From the NCBI GenBank assembly GCA_030760725.1, contig JASWHV010000013.1:33824699-33888698 (forward strand): a stretch of 64,000 nt of DNA. The letters are read 5' to 3'. The position numbers and the translations under genes are program-made. Shown here one piece after another: positions 10,149-22,091 of this stretch (positions are counted from its first letter, which is position 1; the number at the start of each line of letters is the position of its first letter). The DNA comes from Neostapfia colusana (lineage: Eukaryota > Streptophyta > Magnoliopsida > Poales > Poaceae). The notes beneath the pieces were generated by a model. The model was not told the origin of the DNA, made no database searches, and worked only from the letters and a program-made list of their open reading frames with translations.

Positions 10149-13100
10149 TGTGAGGAGCCCGGCCTGGGAATCGCAGGGGGTGGTGTCGTGCGATGCAGCA
10201 CCCAACAGCATGCACGAAAAGAGGCTTAAGAACATAGGAAACCATTTTGTTACTCAAGATAAGTTCTTTTACAACATAAGTACACACACAGCAGAAAGTA
10301 AAAACTGGACAATCTCCTCACTCTCGACCCTAACTACGCCGAAGAGGAGTCGTTCAGCCCGTGAAATCTTCCTACTAGCATCACCAAAGAAAGGTAGCGG
10401 CTAGGTTTCCAATGAGTATCACGAACCGTGAGGTTCGTCGTCTCGCCGAACAACCCTCTTCATAGCAGGCATCCTGCTACCTCCAAAACAACTCAGAAGC
10501 AACCGTGAGCACTAAGGCTCAACAAGACCTAACCGTCAATCCTAAACATGTAACTCTACATGCAAGGGTAGTAAGACAATAGGAACAGGTATTTGCGAAA
10601 ATGAAGCTTGACTAAACTTGATCCTTATATTCAAATTCTTATAGCCTTCATTTTAGTGGTCCTCACGCCTCACAACACCGGAAGTCCACAATCAAACAAG
10701 AAACACTTATCCCGATGTTGCTAGCCTAAGGTGGAATAGAAATTTAGTTGGCTCTATATCTACTTCAGTTAAGGTTCTAATGCAATGATTAATCCATAGA
10801 CAGCATGTTAAGAGACTTAGTTCCTCTTCTTACCACGTCACGGCGCAGTGGGCAAGTATGCTCAATCCTCTTCTGTGAGCGACGGTGATTCGAATCAATA
10901 ACAACCCGGAATACACGACACATACAACCGCCTTGAAAGACTCTCTCAAGAGCTCTTTCTTACGTTGTATGCAGCAACCTTTCACACGACACCCCGACAT
11001 AGAAAAACGTTTCGCGCCGAGCAGGATGGCCGTCTACGCGGACACGTCGAAGTTGCCCGCTAAAGGATTTAGACCTCCCGCCTTTTCAACGTCATTCCAA
11101 CGCGAAGGATGAATTTCTATATCACGGTCTATCGAGTTACATCGGTTTCATGGGTCCCATACCCCACTATATATCCGGTACAGCTCAATCTTGTCCAGCA
11201 GGGCTTCATACATACGGTCCTTAACCGACTCGGACGGAGCTACAACCAATCTCCACATTTGCCTTACCATCCCGGTCCAGGCCAAATGTGGTCTCAAGCA
11301 TTGTCACACCCATCGCAGGTCGAGACAAACCTTGAGCTCTCCATCCTACAGGAACATCCCCGTCCCCATCTCATTTTCCTGAGGGTGCTCTTATTATCAA
11401 CCTCTCGCGAGTAATGTCATTACTCGACCTTTCTCGCGAGTAGCTTTTTACTACTCGACTTCTACCGATCTAGCTACAACATTAGCCTAGCATCTACAAC
11501 GAGGCAAAGCCTACACTAAACCTTCTACTCAGGGATGTAATGGCCATGCAAGTGGGTTTCAAACATCCTAGACATAATGCACAATATCAAGTCTAATAAA
11601 CATTAGGTGAAGTAAAGCAAAATTTAAAACGGCAACAATATGCAAACCGAGGCTTGCCTTGCTCAACGGTTTTGTTAGAATCTAGGAGTTAGTCTTCCTC
11701 CGGAGAATCCACCAAACTCGTCACGAGATGGAGATCCTCGCTGCGGAGTTGAGTCCTCGTCGAACGTCGACGTCACGTGCTATTAAGATGATTTATGCAC
11801 ATGTATTCAAAAGCAATTCAGAAAATGATTCAAAGCTGTTGTACAAGTTAACTTACACATAAGAGAGATAAACAACAGCAAGGTTTCTGTTGTTGGATCT
11901 AAGCCTTAGAGAAGATGAAAGCTTGGGTGAAAAGAGATACTAGTAATCACCATGTTATTAAGTACATTATAAGAACACTTAAACCTAAAAGATGGTAGCT
12001 CAAGTTCCACAGGTCCAATTAAGATGAGAATTTAACCACAGCTTCTATGGACGCTATTTAGGCAGTGGGAAAAAATTGAGCTCATGAAATGGCTCAAGGT
12101 GATCACAATAATTCCTTATTTCACTAATCTGCCTTTACCCCCTAGGTATTAAGCTTTCCTATACTGCAAAGTAGACCTTTTTTGAAGTACAAAATGTCCT
12201 GAGTCCATAGGAAGTGGTTTTACCATTTTGGAGTTTCCTACATGGAGATTTGGATTTTACAAGAATGGGGAAAAACTGAAATTGTCTATGTTCATTTTTC
12301 CCATTTTTCAGAGACATAAGGAATGAACACATCATTTGACCAAGCAAATTAGGTCCAATGCCTCTTAAAATTTTACTGGAGTTCAAGGAATTTTGGAAGA
12401 ATGTCCTGTCCAAATTTGGGAATTTTCCAATAAAAAGAATTCCTGCAAAAAGTTCATACAAAATTTTCCTTAAATGAATTAATGAGCCAAATCCAGGGAT
12501 TTTCATAAATATTGGGATGCACCACTGGATAGTAATCTTTGAGAGGAATCCAACAAAATTTGTTTTACAATTGTTGGACACTCCTACATAAAGTTATGGC
12601 TCTCCAAAGTTTGAACTGAATTGGGAAAATCTGGAAAATGTTTAAATGCCGACAGTGGGTCCCACTTGTCATCCCTAACCTTCAGCCTCGTGCCAAACAG
12701 GGCAGTGGCGGCTCCCTATGGCGAGGGTCGCCGGAAAGGACCTTCCCACCCACCTCCAGTCCCCCTGCTGGCCGCCCTCCCATTTTCCCCCACGCTGAAC
12801 CTGTTGGCGAGGTCGCCGGCGGCTGAAACTCGCCGGAAAACAGGGCGCACCGGCAACAGCAAACCCTAGGGCTCCGGCGAGGTCGTGCACGGTAAATTCT
12901 CCACCAAATGGTCGGTTCTTGGGCTCTAAAGCACCAGGGGATCATGTAGAAGACCGACATGAGGTCTAAACAAGCCGGGGAGCGCTCCAAACCTATCGGC
13001 ACGGTGCGCCCGATATGGTCCAGCAGTATCCCCTCGAAAAGAACTCGGATTCCTCGCTCTACACTCAATTTCTTGGTCTAAAATCGATGGAGGAGGTGTG

Positions 13101-14308
13101 CTAGGCAGTTAAGATCCTGTGTGTGAAGTTTGAAACACAACAAAAACGATTTGAGGACAAATTTTGCAATTCCTTATCTCAAGGTCAGTTTCTGCCGCCC
13201 GGGAGAAAATCTTGAAATTCTCCCTCTGTGATCAATAGCTAGGGCTGAGCTTCAGAGGTGAACAACTAGGCTTGTAGGTGCACCTATGGGGTGGCTTGCT
13301 TGGGCGTGATCACTCCTTGTTTGGGCTGGCCACGGCAACCAGTTTGGTTTCTTCAGTTTCAACTCGGGAGTAGTGGAAACTTTGCTGTTTGTAGGCGCCA
13401 GTGAGCCCGGGACAGCGGAGGAAAGGTGCTAGCCGGATAGAGCACTCGTGGGCACAGCTCTTTGCCTTTGGGAGCTCGAGCAAAGGTTGCTTGGTTGATG
13501 GCTGGCGGTCAGTAGAAACAGAGAACGGTGGTTCTATTCTGCTCGGGGGAGAAACACACGGGAGCAGACCACCGAGGCCGAAATCGAGCTGGGAGAGGCA
13601 AACTCGCGTTGTGGCACTCGCTGTGGTGATAAGAACGGGTAAAATGATGAGCAAGCAGGAGGTGGCGTCGGGGGTGGCCGGCACCGAGCTGCTGCTGTCG
13701 CTGGAGTCGGTTGCATTTTTGTGAGACTGACCGGTGGGGTCCACAGCCACAATTCTCCCTCTTATCCCCCATTTCGATTTAAAATAGCAAACGAGCTCCG
13801 AATTTTATCAAACTTGGAGGATAGGTCAAAATAATTATTAGGAACTCAAATATGAAATCAGATTTTGAAATTGAGTTTGTTTGGTTAAAAATTTAAATTC
13901 AAGTTTGAATTTGAACGTGCCCTCATTTAATCTTCGGAATAAATAGTATATGAAACCTAAAATTCTCCAAATTTGAAACTTAGGCTCTTGAATACATGAT
14001 AAATGCATCTATGATCCCACATATAGGCCTTTGGACAATATGAATAGGAATCCTTTCAAAAGATTCAAAATGGTGTTTAAATTTCCTCCACTCTCCTCCT
14101 AGAGAAAGTGCACATGAGTTAGAGTTTTTGGGAGTGTAATTATTTCCCCTAGGTTAACATGTCTTGAGAATGGGCTAGAGAAAATTTTTAACTCCCTCAC
14201 ATGTCCATTTGTGTGTTCATCATTTCATGTGACATAATTATAGTCTTTCTTTGCCTCACTTTGTTTCACAATGTGAAATTAAACTTTGCAATAGTTAGGA
14301 CCGTTACA
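10149..14308 (-). repeat. F2a 5' LTR (4,160 bp)
   Basis: On the minus strand it starts TGTAACGGTCC (14308) and ends CTCCTCACA (10149). It aligns end to end with both F2b LTRs. It includes two neighbouring inverted repeats at 11408-11426 and 11437-11457. The leader splice donor seen in F2b (cttgag|gtaag) is here changed to gagataagg near 13170. A short acidic reading segment ending in a stop precedes a GCAAGC donor-like site (about 11655-11760, minus). The GC-rich 12660-13740 part gives ORFs in several frames, which I take as chance. No host gene is seen. Confidence 0.9.
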
Positions 14309-14380
14309 GTTGGGTGCCGCATTGCACGGTACCACCCTCTGTGATCCCGGAGTGGGTGAACCACGGGGTGGTCCCCCACA
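14309..14380 (+). repeat. 3'-terminal fragment of an F1/F2-type LTR
   Basis: These 72 bases (gttgggtgccgcattgcac... to gtcccccaca) align with the last ~90 bases of the F1 LTR and, inverted, with the F2 LTR ends. F2a was probably inserted inside this LTR. The rest would then lie left of the window. The 5-base duplication for F2a would begin gttgg here. Confidence 0.6.
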
Positions 14381-14631
14381 CCGCCCCTCTCCTCTGCTGA
14401 CAAGCCTTGGCCGCCACCTCTGTTGAAGTTTGGCTGCCATCGAAGGTCTGCCCCGCCTCGCCGTCGCTGGAGAAGAAGGCCCCGAAATCCTGCCCTAGCT
14501 GCAGCTCTACAATCCTCCAAAGAAAAACCCCAGCTGCTGCCATTGCAAGGGAAAAGGTCCAGCCGCAAGGAGGAGGGGAGGAAGAAGAGAGGTAGGTCCC
14601 TGTCACCCCTCTTATCACATCGCTGCTGTTG

Positions 14632-14955
14632 CTACGCAACCGTTTTTCTCCACCCTCTGCGAGCAGGAATTTCTGCACGTAGGTAGACCACATTCCGGTT
14701 AAGTTTTGAAGGTGGAATTGATCTACAACTTGAGTTAAGATCATAACCACGTCCATACTTAATTCCAGCAGCCTCATTCATCATAAAACCCCATGAAAGC
14801 TCACCAAAACTTGCATGAACACGTGCAAACTGATCACTATAGGCTGCACAATAGGAGTTGTATTCATCCACATCATTGCATCTTGAGTAAAGTTTGTGCA
14901 TGACATCGATTGTTGTATTATTTTTATGTACATGGTCGTAAGTAGAAGAACATGC
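14632..14955 (-). other. unidentified coding-like antisense segment
   Basis: An open frame of about 108 codons on the minus strand, without a clear start. It reads through NNTTIDVMHKLYSRCNDVDE, then HASFGELSWGFMMNEAAGIK and NRNVVYLRAEIPARRG. The composition looks like real protein, unlike the low-complexity chance ORFs around it. I do not recognise the family. It could be an exon captured by a transposon, or a relic of another element inside the F3 LTR. Its left end overlaps the intron-like part of F3. Confidence 0.35.
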
Positions 14956-14972
14956 TCAAGAAGCCGTCTAAG

Positions 14973-15029
14973 AGGAACTACAGCACCAAGACTTCGAGAC
15001 GTTTGAGCAACACAAACCGCAGGAGCAAG
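14973..15029 (+). other. F3 LTR putative acidic exon a
   Basis: 57 bases between an acceptor-like ctaag and the donor-like ag|gcaagt. Phase 1 at both ends. It reads ELQHQDFETFEQHKPQEQ, acidic and glutamine-rich like the matching segment in A. See the exon at 16202-16242. Confidence 0.4.
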
Positions 15030-16201
15030 GCAAGTGCTCATCGACCATATTGAACCTAAGTTTTCGAACTGTTTTGCTTGTGAAAACTGCATGCTATTGT
15101 CAACTTGATGGGAAAATCTTTTGTAGGAGTTTACTAGCTTTATTAGCCACTCTTGTCGCCGGGAAATATAATTGAGTTGGATATGGTCGATTTTTCCTTT
15201 TGCTTCGCTTAACTTACGGGATACAGGAAAACTGAAATAAAACTTGGTTAGCTACTACACTCATAAAGATTAATGATGATGAGAACATGATGATGTTAAT
15301 GAGCATGGAATCGGAGACATCTAGGCAAGCTTGGTTCGTGGATCTTGCTGAATAAGATGGTGGTTTGCTTGCCGTAGATCTAAGGATCGGTTCATGCGAG
15401 AACATGCCAGAAAAACAGTGCCACCACAAGGCCAAATATGGGTGCAGCTTAGCTGACTAATTAGGTGTGTTGCTAGCTTATTATAGACCATTCGACGACA
15501 CAGGGAATGGGAGTCGAGGAAGACTGCCTTGGGAACCGCATGGCACACGAAGAGGCCCGTGGGTGGGAGAATGGAGATTCGAGCCCGCTGGCGAAACCTC
15601 AGTAGGTCGGTACATCCTAGTAGCCCCTTTGTAAAGGCTATTTTCTGATCTCTTTGCCATACACCGATGGTTGTGTAGTGGTAGAATGGATGTTTTCTCT
15701 AGTCGCTGACGGATGACGAAATCATGAACTTGTGGGTAAAGTGGTGCCACCCCTGTAGAGTGTAAAACTATCATGATAGCCATGCTTCCTGTTACAAGCA
15801 CCTGACCAACTTTCATGATTAGAGGCAAAACTTGGGATGTTTATTCGGGTATGGTTGTGGCATTTTCATTGGGACTGGTTTGGTCATGAATAGAGATTGG
15901 ATTCGGTTTTATTAATGTTGATAATTTGTATTTATGAATATGAGATGAACTTGAGAAAGAGCATTGGCTGGTTGAGACTTGATTAAAGATGAATTATGAT
16001 AGAGGAATGATGATTTACTTGGTTATATTGGGATTTAATTCACCTAGAGATAGTTTGTGTTTTTATCATGAGTGTGAAATAAAACTTGCATGCTGCAATG
16101 AAACCGTTTATTTCTACCTTTTCTTAAGCTACATGTCATACTTTTCCGGCACTTGCTGAGAATGACATGTACTCACCCTTGCATTCCCACATATAAATCA
16201 G

Positions 16202-16242
16202 CTACAAGAGAAGAATACTTCGAGGATCAGGTGGAGTACTAG
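16202..16242 (+). other. F3 LTR putative acidic exon b
   Basis: Follows an acceptor-like ataaatcag. After completing a codon with the last G of exon a it reads TREEYFEDQVEY and a stop. Same place and character as the final exons in A, B and F4. Confidence 0.45.
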
Positions 16243-16507
16243 GCATGCGCACTACCGTCAACATGTCTGTGGAGTCGGAGTGGAGGCCCATCGTCTTTAG
16301 TTTTTTTCCGCTGTCGTTAGAGTCTTCCGCTGCAGAATAAGTTAGATACTATGATTGAGACATTGAGTTATTGTAATAAGGTACTTAAACACTCTTTGTA
16401 CGTGGTACTATTCTGAATTCATTTTGTGATAAATCTGTGTATGTGTGATGAACATCCTGGGCACACATATGCATTCACATGGTTCATTTTCGGAACCGGG
16501 TGTCACA

Positions 16508-17475
16508 ACAACAACTCCCTGCTGCGACATACTCCACTTTCTCTGTGGAAAGAGCAATGAAGTTTTGTTTCTTTGAGGACCATGACACAAGAGACCTACC
16601 TAAAAATTGGCAGGTTCCAGATGTACTTTTTCTATCATCCTTACATCCGGCATAGTCCGCATCGGAGTATCCTGTAAGGTTAAATTTGGATCGTTTTGGA
16701 TACGAAAGCCCTACATAAGGTGTGTGCACTAGATATATTAGAATTCTTTTAACAGCCATCAAATGACATTCTTTAGGTGCAGCTTGGAATCTAGCACACA
16801 TACACACATTAAGCATAATATCGGGCTTATATGCACTATGGTAAAGCAAGTAACCAATCATGGAACGATATACCTTTTGGTCCCTGCTAGTTCCATCTTC
16901 ATTGAGGTCAAGATGTCCATTTGTTCCCATGGGTGTCTTGATAGGTTTAGCCTTGTCCGTGTCAAACTTCTTGAGCACGTCTGGAGTGTACTTGATTTCA
17001 CTTATGAATGTGCCATCCTTGAGTTGCTTGACTTGAAAACCTAAGAAAAATTTCAACTCCTCCATCATGGACATCTCAAACCTTTCCGTCATTATGTTGC
17101 TAAACTCATCACAAAAGTACTTTTTAGTGGAACCAAATATAATTTCATCGACATATATTTGGCACACAAATAGGTCACCATCAAAATTTTTCGTGAATAG
17201 TGTACAATCAGCTTTTATTATTCTAAAATCATTTTTAATAAGAAAATCTCTAAGACACTCATACCAAGCTGTAGGAGCTTGTTTGAGGCCATAGAGAGCT
17301 TTGTGCAACTTGTAACATGGTTAGGATATTCTTGATTTCAAACCCCGGGGGTTGCTCCACATACACTTCGTCCTTCATTGGTTTGTTTAGGAAAACTTTT
17401 CACATCCATTTGATAAAGCTTGAAATCATAGTGAGTAGCATAGGCTAATAAAATACAAATTGACTTAAGCCTAGC
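16508..17475 (-). pseudogene. pol: Ty1/copia pol relic, RT C-terminal half and RNase H
   Basis: Minus-strand copia polymerase of the Opie/SIRE (Maximus) type. It reads ILLAYATHYDFKLYQMDVKS, ALYGLKQAPTAWYE, the RT active site, FFLGFQVKQLKDGTF, ARFQAAPKECHL, and the RNase H blocks YSDADYAGCKDDRKSTSGTC and EYVAAGSCC. The RT active site reads YVDEIIFG where the family has YVDD, which would impair catalysis. Frameshifts lie between 17300 and 17420. The left end is cut by the F3 LTR at 16507/16508 and the right end by F2b at 17475, where a 5-base duplication ctagc (17471-17475) returns at 44265. The other half is at 44270-45155. Confidence 0.9.
17471..17475. repeat. F2b target-site duplication, left
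   Basis: ctagc, repeated at 44265-44269 on the far side of F2b. Joining the two flanks gives continuous copia RT reading (FAPVA then RLKSI). Confidence 0.92.
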
Positions 17476-20305
17476 TGTGAAGCCCGATGATTGCAATGGG
17501 TGGTGCCGTGCGATGCGGCACCCAACAGCATGCACGAAAAGAGACTTAAGAACATATGGAACCATTTTGTTACTCAAGATAAGTTCTTTTACAACATACG
17601 TACACACGCAGCGGAAATTAAAACTAGCTGGACAATCTACTCACTCTCGATCCTAACTACGCCGAAGAGAAGTCGTTCAGCCCGTGAACGCTTCCTACTA
17701 GCTTCACCAAAGAAAGGCAGCGGCTAGGTTTCCGATGAGTGGAACGAACCGTGAGGTTCATCGTCTCACTGAACAACCCTCTTCATAGCATGCATCCTTC
17801 TACCTGAAAAACAACTCAGAAGCAACCGTGAGCACTAAGGCTCAGCAAGACTTAACCGTCAATCCTAAACATGAAACTCTACATGCAAGGGTAGTAACAC
17901 AATAGGAACATGTATTTGCGAAAATGAAGCTTGACTAAACTTGATCCTTATATTCAGATTCTTATAGCCTTATTCTAGTGGTCCTCACGCCTCATAACAC
18001 CGGAATTCCACAAACAAACAAGAAACGTTTATCCCAATGTTACTAGCCTGAGGTGGAACACAAATTTAGTTGGCTCTATATCTAATTCAGTCAAGGTTCC
18101 AATACAATGATTCATCCACAACAGCAAGTTAAGAGACTTAGTTCCTCTTCTTACTACGTCACGGCGCAGTGGGCAAGTATGCTCAATCCTCTTCCGCGAG
18201 CGTTGGTGATTCAAATCAATAACAACCCGGAATACACGACACATACACCCGCCTTGAAATATTCTCTCAAGAGCTCTTTCTTACGTTGTATGCAGCAACC
18301 TTTCACATGACACCCCGACATAGAAAAATGCTTCACGCCGAGCAGGATGGTTCTCTACGCGGACACGTCGAAGTTGCCCGCTAAAGGATTTACACCTCCC
18401 GCCTTCTCAACGCCATTCCCACGCGAAGGATGAGTTTCTATTTCACGGTCCATTGAGTTACATCGGTTTCATGGGTCCCATACCCCACTATATATCTGGT
18501 ACAGCTCAATCTTGTCCAGCAGGGCCGCATACATATGGTTCTTAATCGACACGAACGGGGCTACAACCAACCTCCACATTTGCCTTACCATCCCGGTCCA
18601 GGCCAAATGTGGTCTCAAGCAGTGCCACACCCATCGCAGGTCGAGACCAACCTTGAGCGCTCCATCCTACAGGAACATCCCCGTCCCCATCTCATTTTCA
18701 AGAGTGTGCTCTTATCATCAACCTCTCGCGAGTAACTCCTTTACTCGAACTTTCTCGCGAGTAGCTTTTTACTACTCGACTTCTACCAAGCTAGCTAAAA
18801 CATTAGCCTAGCATCTACGATGAGGCAAAGCCTACACTAAACCTTCTACTCAGGAATGTAATAGCCATGCAAGTGGGTTTCAATGATCCTAGACATAATG
18901 CACAATATCAAGTCTAATAACCATGAGGTGAAAAAAAGCAAAATTTAATACGGTAACGATATGCAAACTGGGGCTTGCCTTGATCAACGGTTTTGTTAGA
19001 AGCTAGGAGTTAGTCTTCCTCCGGAGAATCCACCAAACTCATCACGAGATGGAGATCCTCGCTGCAGAGTCGAGTTCTCATCGAACGTCGATGTCACGTG
19101 CTATTAAGAAGATTTATGCACATGTATTCAAAAGCAATTTAGAAAATGATTCAAAACTGTTGTACCAGTTAACTCACACCTAAAAGGGAAAAACAACAGC
19201 AAGGTTTCTGTTGTTGGATCTACAACCTTAGAGATGATGAAAGCTAGGGTAAAAAGAGATACTAGTAATCACCATGTGATTAAGTCCATTATATGAACAC
19301 TTAAACCTAAAAGATGGTAGCTCAAGTTCCAGAGGTCCAATGAAGCTCAGAATTTAACCACAGCTTCTATGGAAGGTATTTAGGCAGTGTGCAAAAATTG
19401 AGCTCATGAAATGGCTTCATGTTAGCACAACAAATCCTTATGTGGTTTTCACTAATCTGCCTTTACACCCTAGATATTAAGCTTTCCTATGCTGCAAAGT
19501 AGACTTTTTGTGAAGTACAAAATGTCCTTATTCCATAGGAATTGGTTTTACCATTTTTAGAGTTTCCTACATGGAGCTATGAATTATACAAAGAATGTGG
19601 AAAAAATGAAATTGTCTCTGTTCATTTTTCCCATTTTTCAAAGACATAAGGAATGAACACATCATTTGACCAAGCAAATGGGTCCAATGACTCTGAAATT
19701 TTTACTGAGTTCAAGGAATGTTGGAAGAAGGTCCTGTAAAAATTTGGGAATTTTCCAATAAACAAAACTCCTGTACAAATTCCTACAAGATTTTATTTAA
19801 ATGAATTAATGAGCCAAATACATAGATTTTTCATAAATATTGGGATGCACCCATGGATAGTACTCTTTGAGACGAATCCAACAAAATTCGTTTCACAATT
19901 TTTAGACACTCCTACACAAAGTTATGGCTCTCCAAAGATTGAACTGAAGTGGGAAAATCTGGAAAATGTTTAAATGCCGACGGTGGGTCCCACTCGTCAT
20001 CCCTAACCTTCAGCTTCGCGCCAAACAAGGCAGTGGCGGCTCCCTCCGGCGAGGGTCATAGGAAAAGACCTTCCCGGCCAACTCCGGACCCCCTGCTGGC
20101 CGCCCCCCATTTTCCCCACGCTGAACACGTTGGTGAGGTCGCCGGCGGCTGAAACTCGCCGGAAAACTGGGCGCACCGGCAACAGCAAACCCTAGGGATC
20201 CGGCGAGGTCGTGCACGGTGAATTCTACATCAAATGGTCGGTTCTTGGGCTCTAAAGAACCAGGGGATCATGTAGAAGACCAACATGAGGTCTAAACAAG
20301 CCGGG
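17476..20305 (-). repeat. F2b 3' LTR, distal part (left of element A)
   Basis: Begins tgtgaagcccg on the plus strand (LTR end on the minus strand). It matches 40103-42930 of the other LTR of this element. The last five bases (ccggg, 20301-20305) are the target duplication of element A. It contains the paired inverted repeats of this family near 18724-18780. Confidence 0.93.
20301..20305. repeat. element A target-site duplication, left
   Basis: ccggg, repeated at 32488-32492. The uninterrupted LTR near 42931 has a single copy followed by gtgcgctcc. Confidence 0.95.
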
Positions 20306-20532
20306 TGTAACACCTGAATTCTACCAAAAGAGAGCAAAACCCCCTCCTCCTCACTGCTCTCTCTGCCTACTGGGGCCCAGCCGTCAGCCTTCTTCCCTAA
20401 AGCAACCGCCGGCCCCTCTTCTCTCTCCCTCTCCCCGTTATTATCACATGTGGGGGAAATATGTAGCAACCGGCCAAATCCAGCGCCCCTGCGGCAACCG
20501 CCGCCTCTCCCCGCCGCCGCCTCCTCCCCTTC

Positions 20533-20539
20533 TATAAAT
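20533..20539 (+). promoter_or_regulatory. TATA box of element A 5' LTR
   Basis: tataaat in a C-rich context. About 30 bases downstream lies a C/A-rich likely start region near ctcacagaaaac. The equivalent in the 3' LTR is at 29543-29549. This places U3 at only ~250 bases, so most of the LTR would be R/U5. Confidence 0.6.
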
Positions 20540-22022
20540 GCCACCCCAAACCGGCCCTTCTTCCTCACAGAAAACACGAACTCTCCTCTCCCGAAGAGAA
20601 AACCACCAATTCTCAATTCCTCGAGAAACACACGTTGATCTTCGGATCTAACACCCTCTGAGCCTTCCCTCGATCACCAGAACCCAATTCCGATGAAAAT
20701 CTATGAAGAAAAACGACTGGGAAGCGCTGCCGACGAAGATCGCCGGAGATTTCCTACGGTCACCGTCAATCACGCTTCTCCGGCCAAATTCGGTCCCCGA
20801 AACCACCCTAGGTGAGTTCCCCACCCTCTCCTCTTTCTTCTGGTGCTAGTAGATCAAGAATTGGTGGAGAAATCGGGAAAACCGAATGTTTCCGGCCACC
20901 GCCGCCACTCGCGAGGGAGAAGAGGTTAGGGCGACGTGGCGCAATCGGAAGCGTCCATTTCGCGTGAACAGTTAGGATTAGAACATGCGTACCGGTTCGG
21001 TTATTTTAAATCTGGGCCGTTGATCTCATATCCGACGGCCCACATTCAATTTAGTTATATAAGTTGAGATTTTAACGCTTTAGTCCCTGGAGATTTAAAT
21101 CAGTATGAAACAGTCCCTGTACTTTACACAATTAACCTTAGGCTTTATAGAATTTAGAGAATTCACTGTAAACTAACTAAATAGCCCCTGTGTAGTTTGA
21201 AAATTAGCAAAAACATTCTGTAAATGCATTTTGAACCCTAGAAAAACAGAAAGTATTACAAAGTAGTCCAAATCAGTTTAAAAGTCTGTTTTTAATTCTG
21301 AAAATAATCAAAATAGGCTAAATGATCTCTGAAAAATGTGGGAAATTTATTAAAAGCATTGTTAAAACATTTTGAACAGAAAACAAATTCTGAAGTTAAA
21401 AATAATAACTTTCAGAGATTGAAAATATTTATTTGGTATTAAATTAATTCTGAAAAAATCAAAATAAAAACAATATAGGTATTAGAAAATTGTAGAAATT
21501 TATTAAATAGCATAAGATTATTCTGTTTTATACTTTTCTGTATTTTAAGTTTCTGTAGTCCAGAATAATTATTTAAATGGCTGAAAATGCATTTTTAGGT
21601 ATTAAATAAATACTGAAATATAGATAAAAATAGTATATATTAAAGAAAAATTTTGGAAACTATTCGAAATACTTAAATAGGTTCTGAAATGTAGAAAATA
21701 GAAATATGAGTTCTGAAAATCATTATAGTAATAATTTAAATGATTTTTAGGATTTAATTAATTATAAAAATTAACATATATACCTATAAAATTCTAAAAT
21801 TTATTCAAATCATCTCACAAACTGAAAATGAGTGTTTGGATGTGGCAATAGTAAAGTAGAAGGATATAGGTACCCCAATTGAAATTTATTTTCATTCCAA
21901 CCCACATGAAATGATATAAAAACAATAGGTGCATGTGTGTATTCAAACATATATGATTGTAATACATTGCTAGGATTCTTATGGCATGTTTGGCATTGTT
22001 TTGTGTGCATGTGTATGGATAG

Positions 22023-22091
22023 AACCAAACCAAGAACTATTCCATAATCTTCAAGAGCAAGAGTTTGAAGTAATTCCCTCTTCATTCAAAG
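22023..22091 (+). other. element A 5' LTR putative acidic exon a
   Basis: 69 bases after acceptor-like ggatag, ending at aaag|gcaagt. Phase 1 at both ends. The open reading contains LQEQEFEVIPSSFK. An ATG in the same frame lies 36 bases before the exon start and would add a hydrophobic start (MFGIVLCACVW), a feature not shared by B. Confidence 0.45.

Larger units (their letters stand above)
5874..14308 (-). mobile_element. Ty3/gypsy chromovirus F2a, truncated in RT
   Basis: Reading on the minus strand: a complete 4.16 kb 5' LTR (14308 to 10149), a PBS for initiator Met tRNA, a ~1.8 kb leader with a decayed conserved ORF, then gag, protease and the first two thirds of RT. It stops at 5874 against the F1 LTR, so the rest of pol and the 3' LTR are missing from this window. 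An Au SINE has landed in gag. The right flank (14309 on) is an LTR end of similar type, so F2a itself inserted into an older LTR. Confidence 0.88.
14381..16507 (+). repeat. F3 LTR, most of its length, 5' end unresolved
   Basis: The right part (15240-16507) follows the LTRs of A and B block by block. It has a variant of aaggatcggttcatg, a cctcagtaggtcggtac block, ccctttgtaaaggctatt, gaaatcatgaacttgtgggta, and an end reading CCGGGTGTCACA at 16507. The GC-rich left part ends in a donor-like gagag|gtaggt at 14591/14592, as the leader exons of A and B do. Exon-like acidic segments lie at 14973-15029 and 16202-16242. The LTR joins the copia RNase H region at 16508. No internal region follows, so this is a solo or partial LTR. 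A coding-like antisense segment occupies 14632-14955. Confidence 0.7.

Noticed and set aside
12621..13772. ORFs in the F2a LTR GC-rich section (also 32680-33320 and 42536-43662 in F2b)
   Set aside because: Different frames are open in different copies and both strands are open; this fits GC-rich leader sequence, not genes.
14781..15092. Minus-strand ORF beginning MQFSQAKQFENLG
   Set aside because: It is antisense to the F3 acidic exon and changes frame against the neighbouring ORF, so I regard most of it as a shadow.
20693..20811. Short leader ORF beginning MKIYEEKRLG as first exon of the acidic LTR protein
   Set aside because: It ends in phase 2 whereas exon a needs phase 1. Its ATG is ACG in the 3' LTR and no matching ORF exists in B.
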